DNA of 64,000 nt from Lithospermum erythrorhizon. Taxonomy: Eukaryota > Streptophyta > Magnoliopsida > Boraginales > Boraginaceae. This document shows, piece after piece, positions 1-10,737 of the stretch. The notes under the pieces were generated by a model. It had not been told where the DNA came from. It ran no database searches and worked only from the letters and a program-made list of their open reading frames with translations. The stretch's first letter is position 1. Each line of letters opens with the position of its first letter. The stretch covers positions 1,736,001 to 1,800,000 of the forward strand of contig JADFUC010000954.1 in the NCBI GenBank assembly GCA_019722365.1, given 5' to 3'. Made by a program: the position numbers and the translations under genes.

Positions 1-471
1 TGGTATCATTAGTCAAACTAGTACTTAAATAATTAAATCAATAAACAACTTATGCATAGAAAAAAAAAAAGATAATCTTGAATTGTAGGAACAAGAATCT
101 GTTCAACCATTGCCCAGGTAGGAGCCTCTTTACATGACAATAACCAAATCCAACTACAATATTAATAAATGCTACAAGATTCTCAGTTAAAAAAACAGTA
201 ACTAGAAATATCACACAGAACTAACATTTACAGAAACGAGAGGGAATAAGATTAAAAATGGGAGGGGGGGAAAGAGGCTTCAATAGGGGATTCTCATGCC
301 TATTCATACACTAAGTAAACAGCTCCTGACTGATTTATTAAGATACTTGAGATCGTTCACACCTTCACAGTATATTGCCGGAAATTCTGCAACGCTTGAA
401 CCAAGACGTATGTGAGACTGCCCCCAACATAACAATTGGAAAATAGCCTATAGCAAGCCTTCATAAGGTTT

Positions 472-3400
472 TCATTTTCTACAGGATGGTAGTGACATGC
501 CACCACATGCAGCAGCAATTATAATGTACAATAGAAGAACTATCAAGCATGTTAACACGACCCTGTCAAGAACAAAAATATGATAGGGTAAGAACATACT
601 AAAACTTCAGATATTAGAATTTAATTAACTTGCTGCTGCTTGTTGTGATGTTTCCCTTTTCTCTGCTTTATTTCCTCAAATAAAAATCAAGAAATAATTG
701 AATAAAAGTTAATGAAGACCCACTTAGAACAACAAATTGCCCAAGTAGTTACAGTTCTTCCCTGGGACCCAAGGGTGTTAGATGTGAATATCACCAATGA
801 AAGGGGTGTGGAGGGTTATAGCCATAGAAAGAAGTTTTGGCAGGAACTGCAATTTCATCTATAAAGAATAGTTCTCAACTGCCTAAATGAATCTAGACCA
901 CCAACCCAGAGGCCCCAAAGGCAAATTACAACCCCCCCCAAACCTGGTGCACACAATTAGCAAAACAACAGTAATACACAAGTACAAAGAGGGTCAGAGC
1001 CGCAACTGCCAGTCTATCAAGATTCTTTCTTTTGTCTTTACTCTTTCCTGATTCTTAAAATCTACTGCTGACTCCTGGGTCAGAGGATAAGGAAGACTAT
1101 TATCTGGTTTCAATGGACGAGGTGATCGCTTTCGCATAGAAAAAATATGGCTTTAGATTCTGTTGCGCCACAAACAAATGATGGTAGGGAAGGTGTCTAA
1201 AGGCCAATTCTGAGTTCACCAAAAGAACACAATTAGAACAGATGTAGACAATGCAACCCCGTTATTAAGGTACCTGACAACTTTGGCTTATTCACATAAT
1301 TCTTTAGAATCACTTGCATGAATACTCTACTGTAACAAAACACTTCAAGAGGACTATGCAATTATATCACTCACATGAGCTTGACATTTTCCACCCAAAA
1401 AAGGGTGGGGAGGAGCCTAAATGACGTTTCTGATTTCACTAAAAGAAGAACAATTAAAACAGATGCATGCAATGCAATCACGTTATTAAGGTATCTGCCA
1501 ACTTCAGTATTATCTTCATATTGCTTTTGAATTACTTGCATGAATACTCTACTGTAACAAATCACTTTATGGTAACTATGAAGTTATATGACTTACAAGA
1601 GCTTGGCATTTTTCATCCAAAGAGCTCTTCGCAACCGCTTTGACTGCTTTCTGAAGTGAAAAGTACTGTCTTGCATCGTTGCTGTTTTATCAACAAGAAG
1701 CTCAATCCTGTCACCTCTTTCTAATACCTTCTCAATATTATCCACCATGATGGTTCGCAACTGAATACCAAACCAGAGGAGTTGATATCGTAGATACAAA
1801 AACATATCATATAAAAATTACCACTAAAGATGAACTAAGCAGCAATGAACTAATATGAATAAGAGCATGATAATCAAAATATTTTGGAAATACTGAAATC
1901 TTGCATTCCACAGGTTTATTCGTAGTTGGTAGCATGGTCTGGGGAAAACAAACAATTGTGACCATTAAACTCCCAGGCCATCTAAAGCTGATTTTATATG
2001 AAGACGGCTTATAGTCTAGACACCTTTAGATACATTAAGCAAGGACTTCTGTAATAAAACATAACAAACCAACAACATGACCCAATGCCGCTAAATAGGG
2101 GTGTCAGATTGTACACAGCATTACCTCTGTGATAACACATTAAAGAAATATTTAGCACTCTGTACTCCAGTTAACACATTAAAGAAATATTTAGCACTCT
2201 GTACTCCAGTTATGTAATCCTAGCAAGCCTCGCTCGACCACCCTATAAAATTCTCGGTAACCGATAACCGGAGTTGTAGTGAGACAGAATTAAAGCCATA
2301 AGACCGGTTGACTGGAAACCGTAATTGACCAGTCCCACAAAAATTTTCTTCTTTCACTAGACCAAACTTCCCACCCATCCCCCAGGTCTCTTCCTTCAAC
2401 CGCATCCATTAGTCATAGTGAAAAGGCTTATGGAAATAGTACAACGGCCATCAAATTTAGCAATCAAAACAAAGATAAGTTGAAGTCTTGAAGAAGCTAG
2501 CATGATGTAGTGAAGAGCACTTACCTCACCAACTTCACCTCTCATACGGGTCAGAGTATCGGCACTCGGATTACTTGAAAAGAATTCCATTTGCTGATGC
2601 AGGACCCTTGAAAATTCATCATTCATAGCGTAGCTTGAACAAGCAACCACGCCCATAGTTTCTTCATAAATCTCATGTGAATATCCTCCAAATAGGAAAA
2701 TGGAATTCTCCCTGCCAATGCAGGACACAGTTAAAAATACAAATAATACAGATATTATCCTCAGTAGTTCAAATAAAATAGATTAAAAAGACCTGTAACA
2801 GAGGATAAGATGGTCCTCCTTCTCCAACCTCAAATATAACCTTTTCATTCAACCATTCATAACTTTAGGTTCATAGGGAAAGTAGGCCACCATCTACTTA
2901 TAATCATGTGCATCCATTCGTATATCATACTTTTGTAGATAAACCTCATGGTCTAGACTATAATATTTCACATAAATAAATTCCCTGATACAATTTTGAG
3001 GGATAGATGCACATTACCTCAAAATACGTCATTTGATCCTTAAAAAACAATATTCACTAATTTTCCCATGGTTGACTCTGATAAGGCAACAACTCTGGCT
3101 TTCATATGTCAAACTCATATTAACTCATATTCACTAAACTCTCGTTACTTCACTATAATCAACATTATAACTATTCGAATTAAATGCTTCAACTAAACAT
3201 TATAGAAAAATATACAACTGGTCAACTGATCCATTTCGAGATTATTTATTAAGACTCAAAAAAGATCCAAACTTTCAATCTATTAACTAAGAATTCAGTA
3301 AAAAGATTCTCAATTCAATAATACAACTCAAAATTAACGTAGTAAAAGGACAACAATATTTGTTGAGAAATATATCAAAAATACCATTTTCAACATATTT

Positions 3401-5008
3401 TAATATTAACATGAACATCGAATTGGCTTAGCGGTTAAGAGACACATAAGAGGCTCGGGGAGGGCTCATTTGATTCTACTTATGTAAAAACTATTTAATA
3501 TTAACATAAATAGCTTGATTCAAGTCAAAATTAATGTAAAAATTAACACAACAGAGTTTATTAATTTCAACCATCAAAATCCAAAACTGGACAACTTTTT
3601 GGGACATAGGCAGTATTAAACATAGGTCAATAGGTAGTATATACATACTTCCAAAGGTATCAAAATTCACAATTGGACGATCATTTTGGAACACTAGTAA
3701 TATCCAACATATAAATAAATGTAGTCTATACATACTTCCAAAGGTATCAAAATTCACAATTGGACGATCATTTTGGAACACTAGTAATATCCAACATTGA
3801 AATAAATATAGTCTACTTCCCATACTTCCAAAATTATCAAAAATTTCACAATTGGATCAACATTGATATATGTAGTCTATACATACTTCCAAAGGTATCA
3901 AAATTCACAACTGGACGATCATTTTGGAACACTGGTAATATCCAACATAGAAATATATGTAGTCTATACATACTTCCAAAGGTATTAACATTCAAAACTG
4001 GACGATCATTTTAGGACATGGGTAATATTAAACATACAAAAAGCTGGTGAAATTAATCTATTTTACAACTAACATGAATATCTGGAGTACATAGTCACAT
4101 GTAACAATTACCACACCAATTTTTCTTAATTTCAACCATCAAAATTCAAAACTGGACAACTTTTTGGGACACAGGTAATAAATATATATATATATATATA
4201 TATATCAAAAATGCCATCTTCAAAATATTTTAATAATACTTGTGATGACTTTTAGTTCAAACTTACATGTAACAATTAATCAAACAAATTTTCTTAATTC
4301 CAACCATCAAAATCCAAAACTGGACAACTTTTTGGGATACATGTAATAAATTCTCTCTCCATGTTTTTTATTTGTATTCCTAGTTCTAGCCATTTCCACA
4401 TAGATTAATGAAAATAAAAAATAATCAAAAAGTAAATTCAAAATGTAAAATGACAACAATTATTAGAAACTATACCACCCATGGCTTCAACAGTAGTCTG
4501 TCTCATCTGAACCAAGCTTCATAAGGAGGACTCGGGTTCGGGTTCGGGTTCTACTTTAGTTGGAAACATATTATATTTTCTTTGTATAACTTACTCTAAC
4601 TGTTTAGTTATTTTTAATACGATTAATTTCTAACAAAAAAAACTACTCGGTATACCATTCGCTCGTTGATAATTCCATAAGCTTCAAAAAAGTCTCGATG
4701 TAGAAGTACAATCTTCTATGCTAAAAACGACAAATAAAAAAAAACGAACGAAGCATTATTAAACATAAAAAAAGATTTAGTATATACATACTTCCGAAGG
4801 TATCATTTGCCATACAGAGGAAAGTAAGTCCATCAGATCTGAGGATGTGGAATATATATCTGTCTTGACTGAAACAGAGGCGTGAATCGGAGTCCGCCGG
4901 AATTTTTTCAAGAAGGCGGCGGACCACCGCGCCGGAGTTGCCGGAGACGGCGCTGAATTCGGCTAGCACCGTCGTACGCCGCGCTACCACCGCGTATAAT
5001 ATCGCCAT
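472..5008 (-). CDS. VAMP714: VAMP714-type longin R-SNARE (frame broken in exon 2)
   Basis: Vesicle SNARE of the plant VAMP71 group, which acts in vacuole/endosome-directed membrane fusion. Exons on the minus strand: 4792-5008, 2525-2711, 1597-1760, 472-562, all with GT-AG borders. Exon 1 encodes the longin N-terminus (MAILYAVVARRTTVLAEFSA) through MANDTFG; exon 2 continues RIPFSYLEDIHMRFMK and later YAMNDEFSRVLHQQ; exon 3 carries the SNARE motif with the central arginine (ERGDRIELLVDKT) and FHFRKQSKRLRRALWMKNAKLL-type juxtamembrane sequence; exon 4 encodes the tail anchor (LTCLIVLLLYIII) and ends SLPSCRK. Expected length is about 220 residues. Exon 2 is 187 nt where the family needs 191, so the frame is lost between MRFMK and YAMNDEF. 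Either a pseudogene or an assembly error. Family identity is near certain; whether the gene is functional is open. Confidence 0.88.
1186..1625. repeat. 222-bp direct duplication covering the end of VAMP714 exon 3
   Basis: Two diverged copies, about 1186-1403 and 1408-1625, are offset by 222 bp. Anchors: gcatgaatactctactgtaa at 1317 and 1539. The downstream copy on the gene's strand repeats the last codons of exon 3 (WMKNAKLL becomes WVENVKLM) and keeps a consensus-like donor (AT followed by gtgag). No acceptor is duplicated, so it probably lies silent inside intron 3. Confidence 0.8.
2059..2135 (-). mobile_element. Au/TS-like SINE fragment (3' half)
   Basis: Contains ccaatgccgctaaatagggg and gtacacagcattacctctgt, the pattern of the widespread plant Au/TS SINE 3' half read in reverse. 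Two other copies in the window (26300-26400 and 55224-55310) share the same order of motifs. No tRNA-derived head is evident. Confidence 0.5.
2133..2210. repeat. 39-bp tandem duplication
   Basis: Two identical 39-bp copies (2133-2171 and 2172-2210) beginning taacacattaaagaaatatt lie in VAMP714 intron 2, directly next to a SINE-like fragment. Identity suggests a recent slippage event. Confidence 0.9.
3418..3480 (+). mobile_element. Possible tRNA-derived SINE head
   Basis: ggcttagcggttaagagac resembles a pol III box A, and tttgattct about 35 nt further resembles a weak box B. It sits in VAMP714 intron 1 next to the 87-bp array. It could be chance; no poly-A tail or target-site duplication was found. 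Confidence 0.3.
3560..4030. repeat. Tandem array, ~87-bp unit, in VAMP714 intron 1
   Basis: Units of about 87 bp begin roughly with tatcaaaattcaaaactgga and contain tacatacttccaaaggtat. The latter occurs near 3640-3660, 3728-3748, 3878-3898 and 3963-3983, with a degenerate copy near 3820-3840. Partial units recur near 4125-4180 and 4300-4350. On the gene's strand the motif reads GATACCTTTGGAAGTATGTA, which matches the end of exon 1 plus its splice donor (4785-4803) with one change. The array therefore appears to be built from the exon 1/intron 1 junction. Confidence 0.85.
4183..4204. repeat. (TA)n microsatellite
   Basis: Uninterrupted TA dinucleotide run of about 20 bp inside VAMP714 intron 1. 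Confidence 0.95.
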
Positions 5009-8000
5009 CTACAAGATTTTTTCAACTGATGTAGTGAAATGGGGGGGAGGGGGGCGCGATTGTTTGATGAGGTATTGGACAAACTCGATGAAAGATAATG
5101 AGTTGGGCAATATCGTAAAATAACACTTAATTTCATCTAAGGCGACTCCGTTTCAAATAATCATCAAGCGATACAGCAGGCTGACACTATACACGCGCAG
5201 AAATAGTATTTTTTGTTAGTGAAATAACTTGATTTTATCGCCCAGCCAAAAGCTTCGCCGATTACTATGACACCTGAAATAGGAGGCAAAATAGTCATTT
5301 CACCCCAACTACTACACTATTTTGGTGTGTATACTATTAGTAACCTTTCAAGTAATTAGCTGGAGTGCATTTTTATATACAAACTTTTGAAAATTATAAT
5401 GGTGGTAATTTTCGAAAAATAAAAATCAAATTATAAGGATAATTTAGTCAAATAACATCAAAATAACTTCGTCCATCCACATGTCTAGCTTCCGTGGCAT
5501 CAAAAATAATTCCTAATTAAGAACCATATTGTCGCGCCGCCCGAAAATGTTTGATGTGGTTGAATTAGATATAGGAATAATCAGTTATTTTGACAATATT
5601 ATTTAAATTATCCTTATATCTGATTCCTCTCCCAAAACTCTGGTATCGTGATTTTTGAAGAGTTGATCTTTGTTGAAAAGTTAGGTCGTCAATCTGTGCA
5701 CAGGTCTTTCTTGAAAGATTTGAATAGTTAAGTCTTTGTTTGAAAGGTTCGTGAAAGGTCGGTCTTTTAGATGAAATTAAACCCTAAAGATAATAGGCGT
5801 AACTTTTGTGTTTTGTATTCTGTCGTTAACTAGCGAGCGATTTATCGTCGAGTCCGCCCCGGCGGGGATTATCCACGACTCGCACCGTATTGGTTGATAT
5901 GGTGGTTGGGTTGTTATTAAGATGGCTTGGTGATCGAATCGAGAGTAAATGAAGTAGAGTCCGGTCAGGTATTGGGAATAGTGATTGGACTTGACTTCGT
6001 GTATAATGTATTAAATGAGACCACACTCGTTAAGATGTCCGACCACATTCGTTAACTTGACAGAGTTGACTAATGAGTGCGCAATATACTCGGGTAGTTT
6101 GATAGGAGTCGGATCGGGTATCGGATTCTTCGACTTGGCCAGGGTAGTGAAGATAATGAGTTGGTAGTGATATAACGGCGCTGACCCGTATTGTATTGTA
6201 ATTGGCTAACTAACGGAATGGTGTCTATCGAGTCGAGTAATCGAGATAGGTGTTAGAGGGATGCCGACTTCTTTGTCGACACTAGTTTCAATGTGGTGGT
6301 TGGGTTGATGGGCTGACGATACGTCGAGTAAGCAGTCGAATGGATTCGGGTATTGGAGTATTCGATTGGACTCAGACTCGTTAATATAACGAATCCGGCA
6401 GTACCCTAGTCGTTAAGATAACTAGTATTAATTTGTGCTTGAACCCTATTCGTTAACTAACGAGTGGATTAATTAGTCAAGTAATGGGTTATCGGGGCTG
6501 CCAGCATTAGTTTGATGTGGTGATTGGATTGCTATTTGCACACCCCAAATAGTGAATTATTCTTTTGACAATTTTGGATATAATTATGTCCGATGAAGAT
6601 AGTCTACATCTTTTATGAGACTCGTTCGAGAACTTAAGTTTGTAATATTGTTCATCATGATGTAGTAGGAAAATATAATATAAATACGCATGATATTCAT
6701 AATACAGTGAATAAATAAGGTTAAGCCTTTTACCGAACTTGAATTGAATCATAGGCTTGATATATAGGATTCGAGTTGAAAGCATGACTCTGTGGTTCAA
6801 CCCAAACTAAAACATTGTTAAGCTCGTTCGATTTTAATACATAGACTCGAGTGGACGAATATTATGTATAACTATTAAAATAATAATGTGTATTAATAAT
6901 ATGTTTGAACGCTCCTTATATAAATACATAAATATTAAATTAGTAATATGCATTAAGACATGAAAATTTGAATTTTGCCAAGGAAAATGTTCAAATTAAG
7001 TCAATATCGAGTGAAACCCAACAAGGATTTGACACGACTATGTTGGAAATATGAGATATTATATCTCATAAATATATGTCCGTTGAATAATTAGATTGTA
7101 CAACCAATTATAACATTTAAATAATAATAAGTTCAGATATATGTTAATTGTTGGACAATTAATATGGAAATGCTTCGATTAGCGTTAGGTGTTATGATGG
7201 CTTACTAGAGTCGCTCATGTCATGTATTAATATGATGTTAGGTTAACATAAATTAATATATTCTTGTGTCGATCGGCTGAAAAATGCATCTGTAACTCGC
7301 AATCGAGCAATAATTTAATTATAGCTTAGGGGTTTAAAATATAGCGTACTCAGAATATTGGTATTCAATAGTTGGAATACACTCCACAATCGACTAAAAT
7401 AGGATGAGGAGGGAAGGTTCTGGAATATTCTCATCTCCACATAAGATGCCTCGATTTTATGGATAAGATGTGAGTTCCGGAACATCGAGTTCGGAACCTT
7501 GTTAAATTCCACTGACTCAAACAGAGGTAGAAAGAAGTTTTTGTTAACTCTCTTTCAATATAAATGCCAACTATATAATTAAGTGATTTAAATATGAAAT
7601 CAAATCACTTAATTAAGTTTTTGTTAACTCTCTTTCATTAGCATTTATAAAGGTGGAGACACCGAAAATAGGTACGAATAGGAGGTAGAAGATTTTTTTC
7701 CCGAATAATGTCCACTTCGAAGTTAGGTGATTATTTGTAGCGAGGATATTCTACCTCCTTTAATCGGAGGCTCGGTCGAAACGCAAATCAACACATGTAA
7801 ATATGTGATCGATTATGAATTAATTAAATTAATTGATCCATGTAAATTGGATTTTATTAATTTATATGGAGTATTAATAAATTTTGATTATCTTCAAATG
7901 TCCCTCGAACTCGAGCACATACATGGTAGGTGTCGTTCTCGATAATATTAAAAATTCTGGGATTTTCAGTGACACTGGTCATGAGAACATTGCACATCTC

Positions 8001-8800
8001 ATTTGCTCATGTCAAAAACAGTTACACATTTCGTTTCTTCCCGTTTATTTCAACTACCACCTTGAGTTTCTTATGCATTTATCAATTACTTGGCCACAAG
8101 CTCATATTAACCATGAGTTAATATTTTTTGTCAGTTCTATTTGGAGTTACAAGGTTCCAAGGACTTTATAGTATTTGAAGCGGTTTCAGCTCCAGAAGTC
8201 TCTAATCTCAAATGTTGTAATAGACTATCTTTATTTTAGGTCATGTTTAATACTCCTTATGTTTTATAAAGAGTCTTCGTGTGTTGGATCCCTTCCTACT
8301 TTTATGGTTTTGTCAGTAATTTTGAATATTATTTATATAAAAAAAACTATAGAATGTAAATCTGGCTGTTATAGGTAATTGTGACCAAGGGATTTTATGT
8401 AAAGGGAGATTCTTGATACTTGTCTGTCTGACAAAATATAAAATTTTAGGGGGACGAACAACATAATTTTTAAAATATTAACTATAGTTTTTAAAAAAAC
8501 ACTTAATAAAATTAAATTTTTCGAAAAATTAGGTATTAGTTATTCCTCTAATTATAGGTAAAAGATTAGAAAAAGAGAAAATAATTGGGGTTCGGTAAAC
8601 CACTCAGAAGCGGAATATTGTATTTTTGCAAATCTCTGTCATCTGATCAAACTGTCCACAGAATATCTCACAAATAACCCACTCACCATGATGAAAATAT
8701 AATAAAATTGGGAATGCAACAAATAATTTTTGAAAAAAAAAGTAATAATGACTCTAGAGATGGTGGGCATGCTTATAGTTTGTGCCTTCTGTTTTTACTT
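5009..8800. other. Intergenic; leader and transposon debris
   Basis: The first ~60 bp upstream of the VAMP714 start hold a G-rich tract (5040-5056), C-rich on the sense strand. From about 5640 to 6500 the composition shifts to CG-containing, degenerate, repetitive sequence with recurring 'cgttaa' words, which reads as old transposon material. At 7040-7950 there is LTR-like sequence (separate entry). 8400-8750 is plain AT-rich sequence. No coding region is convincing; the ORFs here are short and unlike known proteins. Confidence 0.6.
7041..7950 (+). mobile_element. Copia-type LTR-like sequence
   Basis: Starts tgttggaaatatgagatatt, a common start for plant Copia LTRs, and runs on through a TATA-like tataaatgcc and the block ggagacaccgaaa...aggaggtaga near 7650-7695. 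The same block occurs at 58575-58618, which indicates a dispersed repeat family. The words gtttttgttaactctctttc occur twice (near 7540 and 7617) around a palindromic stretch. No internal gag/pol domain was recognised, so this is probably a solo LTR or fragment; ends are uncertain. Confidence 0.4.
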
Positions 8801-8802
8801 CG

Positions 8803-9009
8803 CCTCAAGATCAAGGACTTGACTCTAGAGATCATTAGGAGCTTAGATGCAAAGGGCATGCTGGGGCTAATTTGGTAAGTCGATCATAAATGGACTTAAA
8901 TTATCTGAATTTCCACAACATCACCTTCCTGTATTCAGGTGCCATTAGTAGCTTCAAATCGCATAGGGAAGGAATTAATCGAGACTCAGCATGGCAACAA
9001 TCACATTAT
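8803..9009 (+). pseudogene. N-carbamoylputrescine amidase (nitrilase-like) gene fragment
   Basis: Reading frame from 8803: PQDQGLDSRDH, then a stop (TAG at 8836-8838) where the family has Trp, then divergent residues and GHAGANL up to a GTAAGT donor at 8875. After a 64-nt intron (acceptor ending 8938) it continues VPLVASNRIGKELIETQHG. This matches the C-terminal part of plant N-carbamoylputrescine amidase (polyamine synthesis: N-carbamoylputrescine to putrescine). Flanking exons are absent on both sides. The retained intron shows it came from genomic duplication, not from a retrocopy. Identity is strong despite the short length. Confidence 0.8.
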
Positions 9010-9916
9010 GTGTAATTTAATTGTCTTATGCTTGTTATGAAAAGCACCAATGCTCTTATAATCGATCTAAGTGCTCAGTAATTTTTAGAGTATCAATATT
9101 GTTAATTTTTTACCAAAAAAAAAAGTTACTCATATTCCTAAGATGTTACTTTTGTACTGTATATTGAATTTCTCTTCATTTTATTTCTCATTTTGCAAAG
9201 AATGTTGCCATTTTATACTATAGCTCGTTTATTTATCAAATAAAAATGTGTGGAATACTTGTAATATATCAAGATTTAGTTGTTCATGAAATATAAAGGC
9301 AATTAACTTATAAGTTATTCGTGATTTCTTATGCATTATGTTTTCTTTAGCTTAAAATTCATTTGTCAAGACACTACGTTTAACCAATAATTATAAAATA
9401 ATTTAAATATTATTTGATCCAAAATATTAGGCTTCATTGGGAAGAAAAATCACCACACGTAGCGGTCGAAATGTTCAACACCTTATATATATGTTTGGAG
9501 TAAATTTTTGTTGATTTAAAAAATAATAAAAAGATAGTTGAGATTGAATGATAAACACAAATCATTCATTACAACCCTCACTTATTTTTTGCCTAATTTT
9601 CATTATATATCTTGGAAGCTTGACAAAATCTTAAAATGATTAGAAAAAAATATCATTTTGTGTACATATATGGATGGTTGTGCAAAGATAACGCTATAAA
9701 TAACTAAATAAGAATCGAACAATGCATAATACTCCACATGTTCACAAGAGCTACTTTTATGTATCATTTAAACACATTTTATCTACTTTTTCTCCATTCT
9801 AGGGTAAGCTTGAATCTATTAGTTTTCCTCCCTATAACTTTTTATGTCTTATGATAACTTATAATTGGAATTTTTAGATTGTAACATAAAAAACTAAATA
9901 GAGAAAATTAAGAAAG
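9010..9916. other. Intergenic, AT-rich
   Basis: No gene or repeat recognised. The last few hundred bases should hold the promoter of the small gene that starts at 9917. Confidence 0.5.
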
Positions 9917-10737
9917 ATGGCAGGTTATATCGCTGAAAATGATGCATTTGGAACTGCTAGTAACATGTCATACAAAGATGCACTTCTTGAACGAGATAAT
10001 GCAAATCCACAACAACAACACCATCGACCAATACCACCACCACCACTACAACAACAACGAAAACGACAACATGGTCAACCAAGTAACTTAAAACCCAAAA
10101 ATTCCCTTGGAATTACTTCTCGTAAAGAAAGAAAGGTATAAATGACATTTCTTTTTTGTTATTTACATTCTTGTTTTGGATATTAACAATATTGAGGAAA
10201 CTAAGAATGAGAAAGGAATGAAATATTTAAATCAATCATTTTTTATCTTTTAGAAGTTACAAACTAATAAATGGTGAGACTAAAAAGACATTATAAAATA
10301 TATACTTGTGGTTCTATTGACAACTATGCATATGTAAACTTTTTATTAATTGTAGTTAATATATAATGTATTGGACAACTTGTTTTTATGTTTTTCATTA
10401 TACTATCATCTAATGTATAATATAGTTATCTGATGATATCAAAGATTATTAGTTATAATGTTATTTCACACATATATCTTGACCGGAACAATGATTCACA
10501 TATTGATGATTTGATTTTAGTGAAACAACCAATCTTGTGGTTTACACACTTAAACTTTAAGAGAAACTAATTAATTTTTTTTTTTTACATTTCCAGAAGA
10601 AAGAAAACAATCCAGAAAATGATGATGAAGACAAAGATGGGACACAAGATCTCAAGTCAGGATTGATAATTTCTGGTGCAGTGATGGCTGCCATTGGTGC
10701 ATTTTTTGCTATAATAAAAAGTTTGAAAGAGGCATAA
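9917..10737 (+). CDS. Small protein with C-terminal membrane segment, unknown function
   Basis: Two exons, 9917-10135 and 10597-10737, joined in phase 0 by a GT-AG intron with a long T-rich acceptor, give a 119-residue protein. It starts MAGYIAENDAFGTASNMSYK; the middle is Gln/Pro/His-rich low complexity (PQQQHHRPIPPPPLQQQRKR); then a charged stretch (KKENNPENDDEDKDG), a hydrophobic segment GLIISGAVMAAIGAFFAII near residues 93-111, and a short basic end KSLKEA. This layout suggests a tail-anchored protein exposed to the cytosol. I do not recognise the family. The clean intron and preserved frame argue for a real gene; the low complexity argues for caution. Confidence 0.55.

Noticed and set aside
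2640..2665. A 14-nt GT...AG stretch in VAMP714 exon 2 whose removal would restore the frame
   Set aside because: Far too short for a plant intron; treated as coincidence next to an indel.
7727..8378. Cluster of overlapping short open frames
   Set aside because: They lie in LTR-like AT-rich repeat sequence and have no conserved motif.
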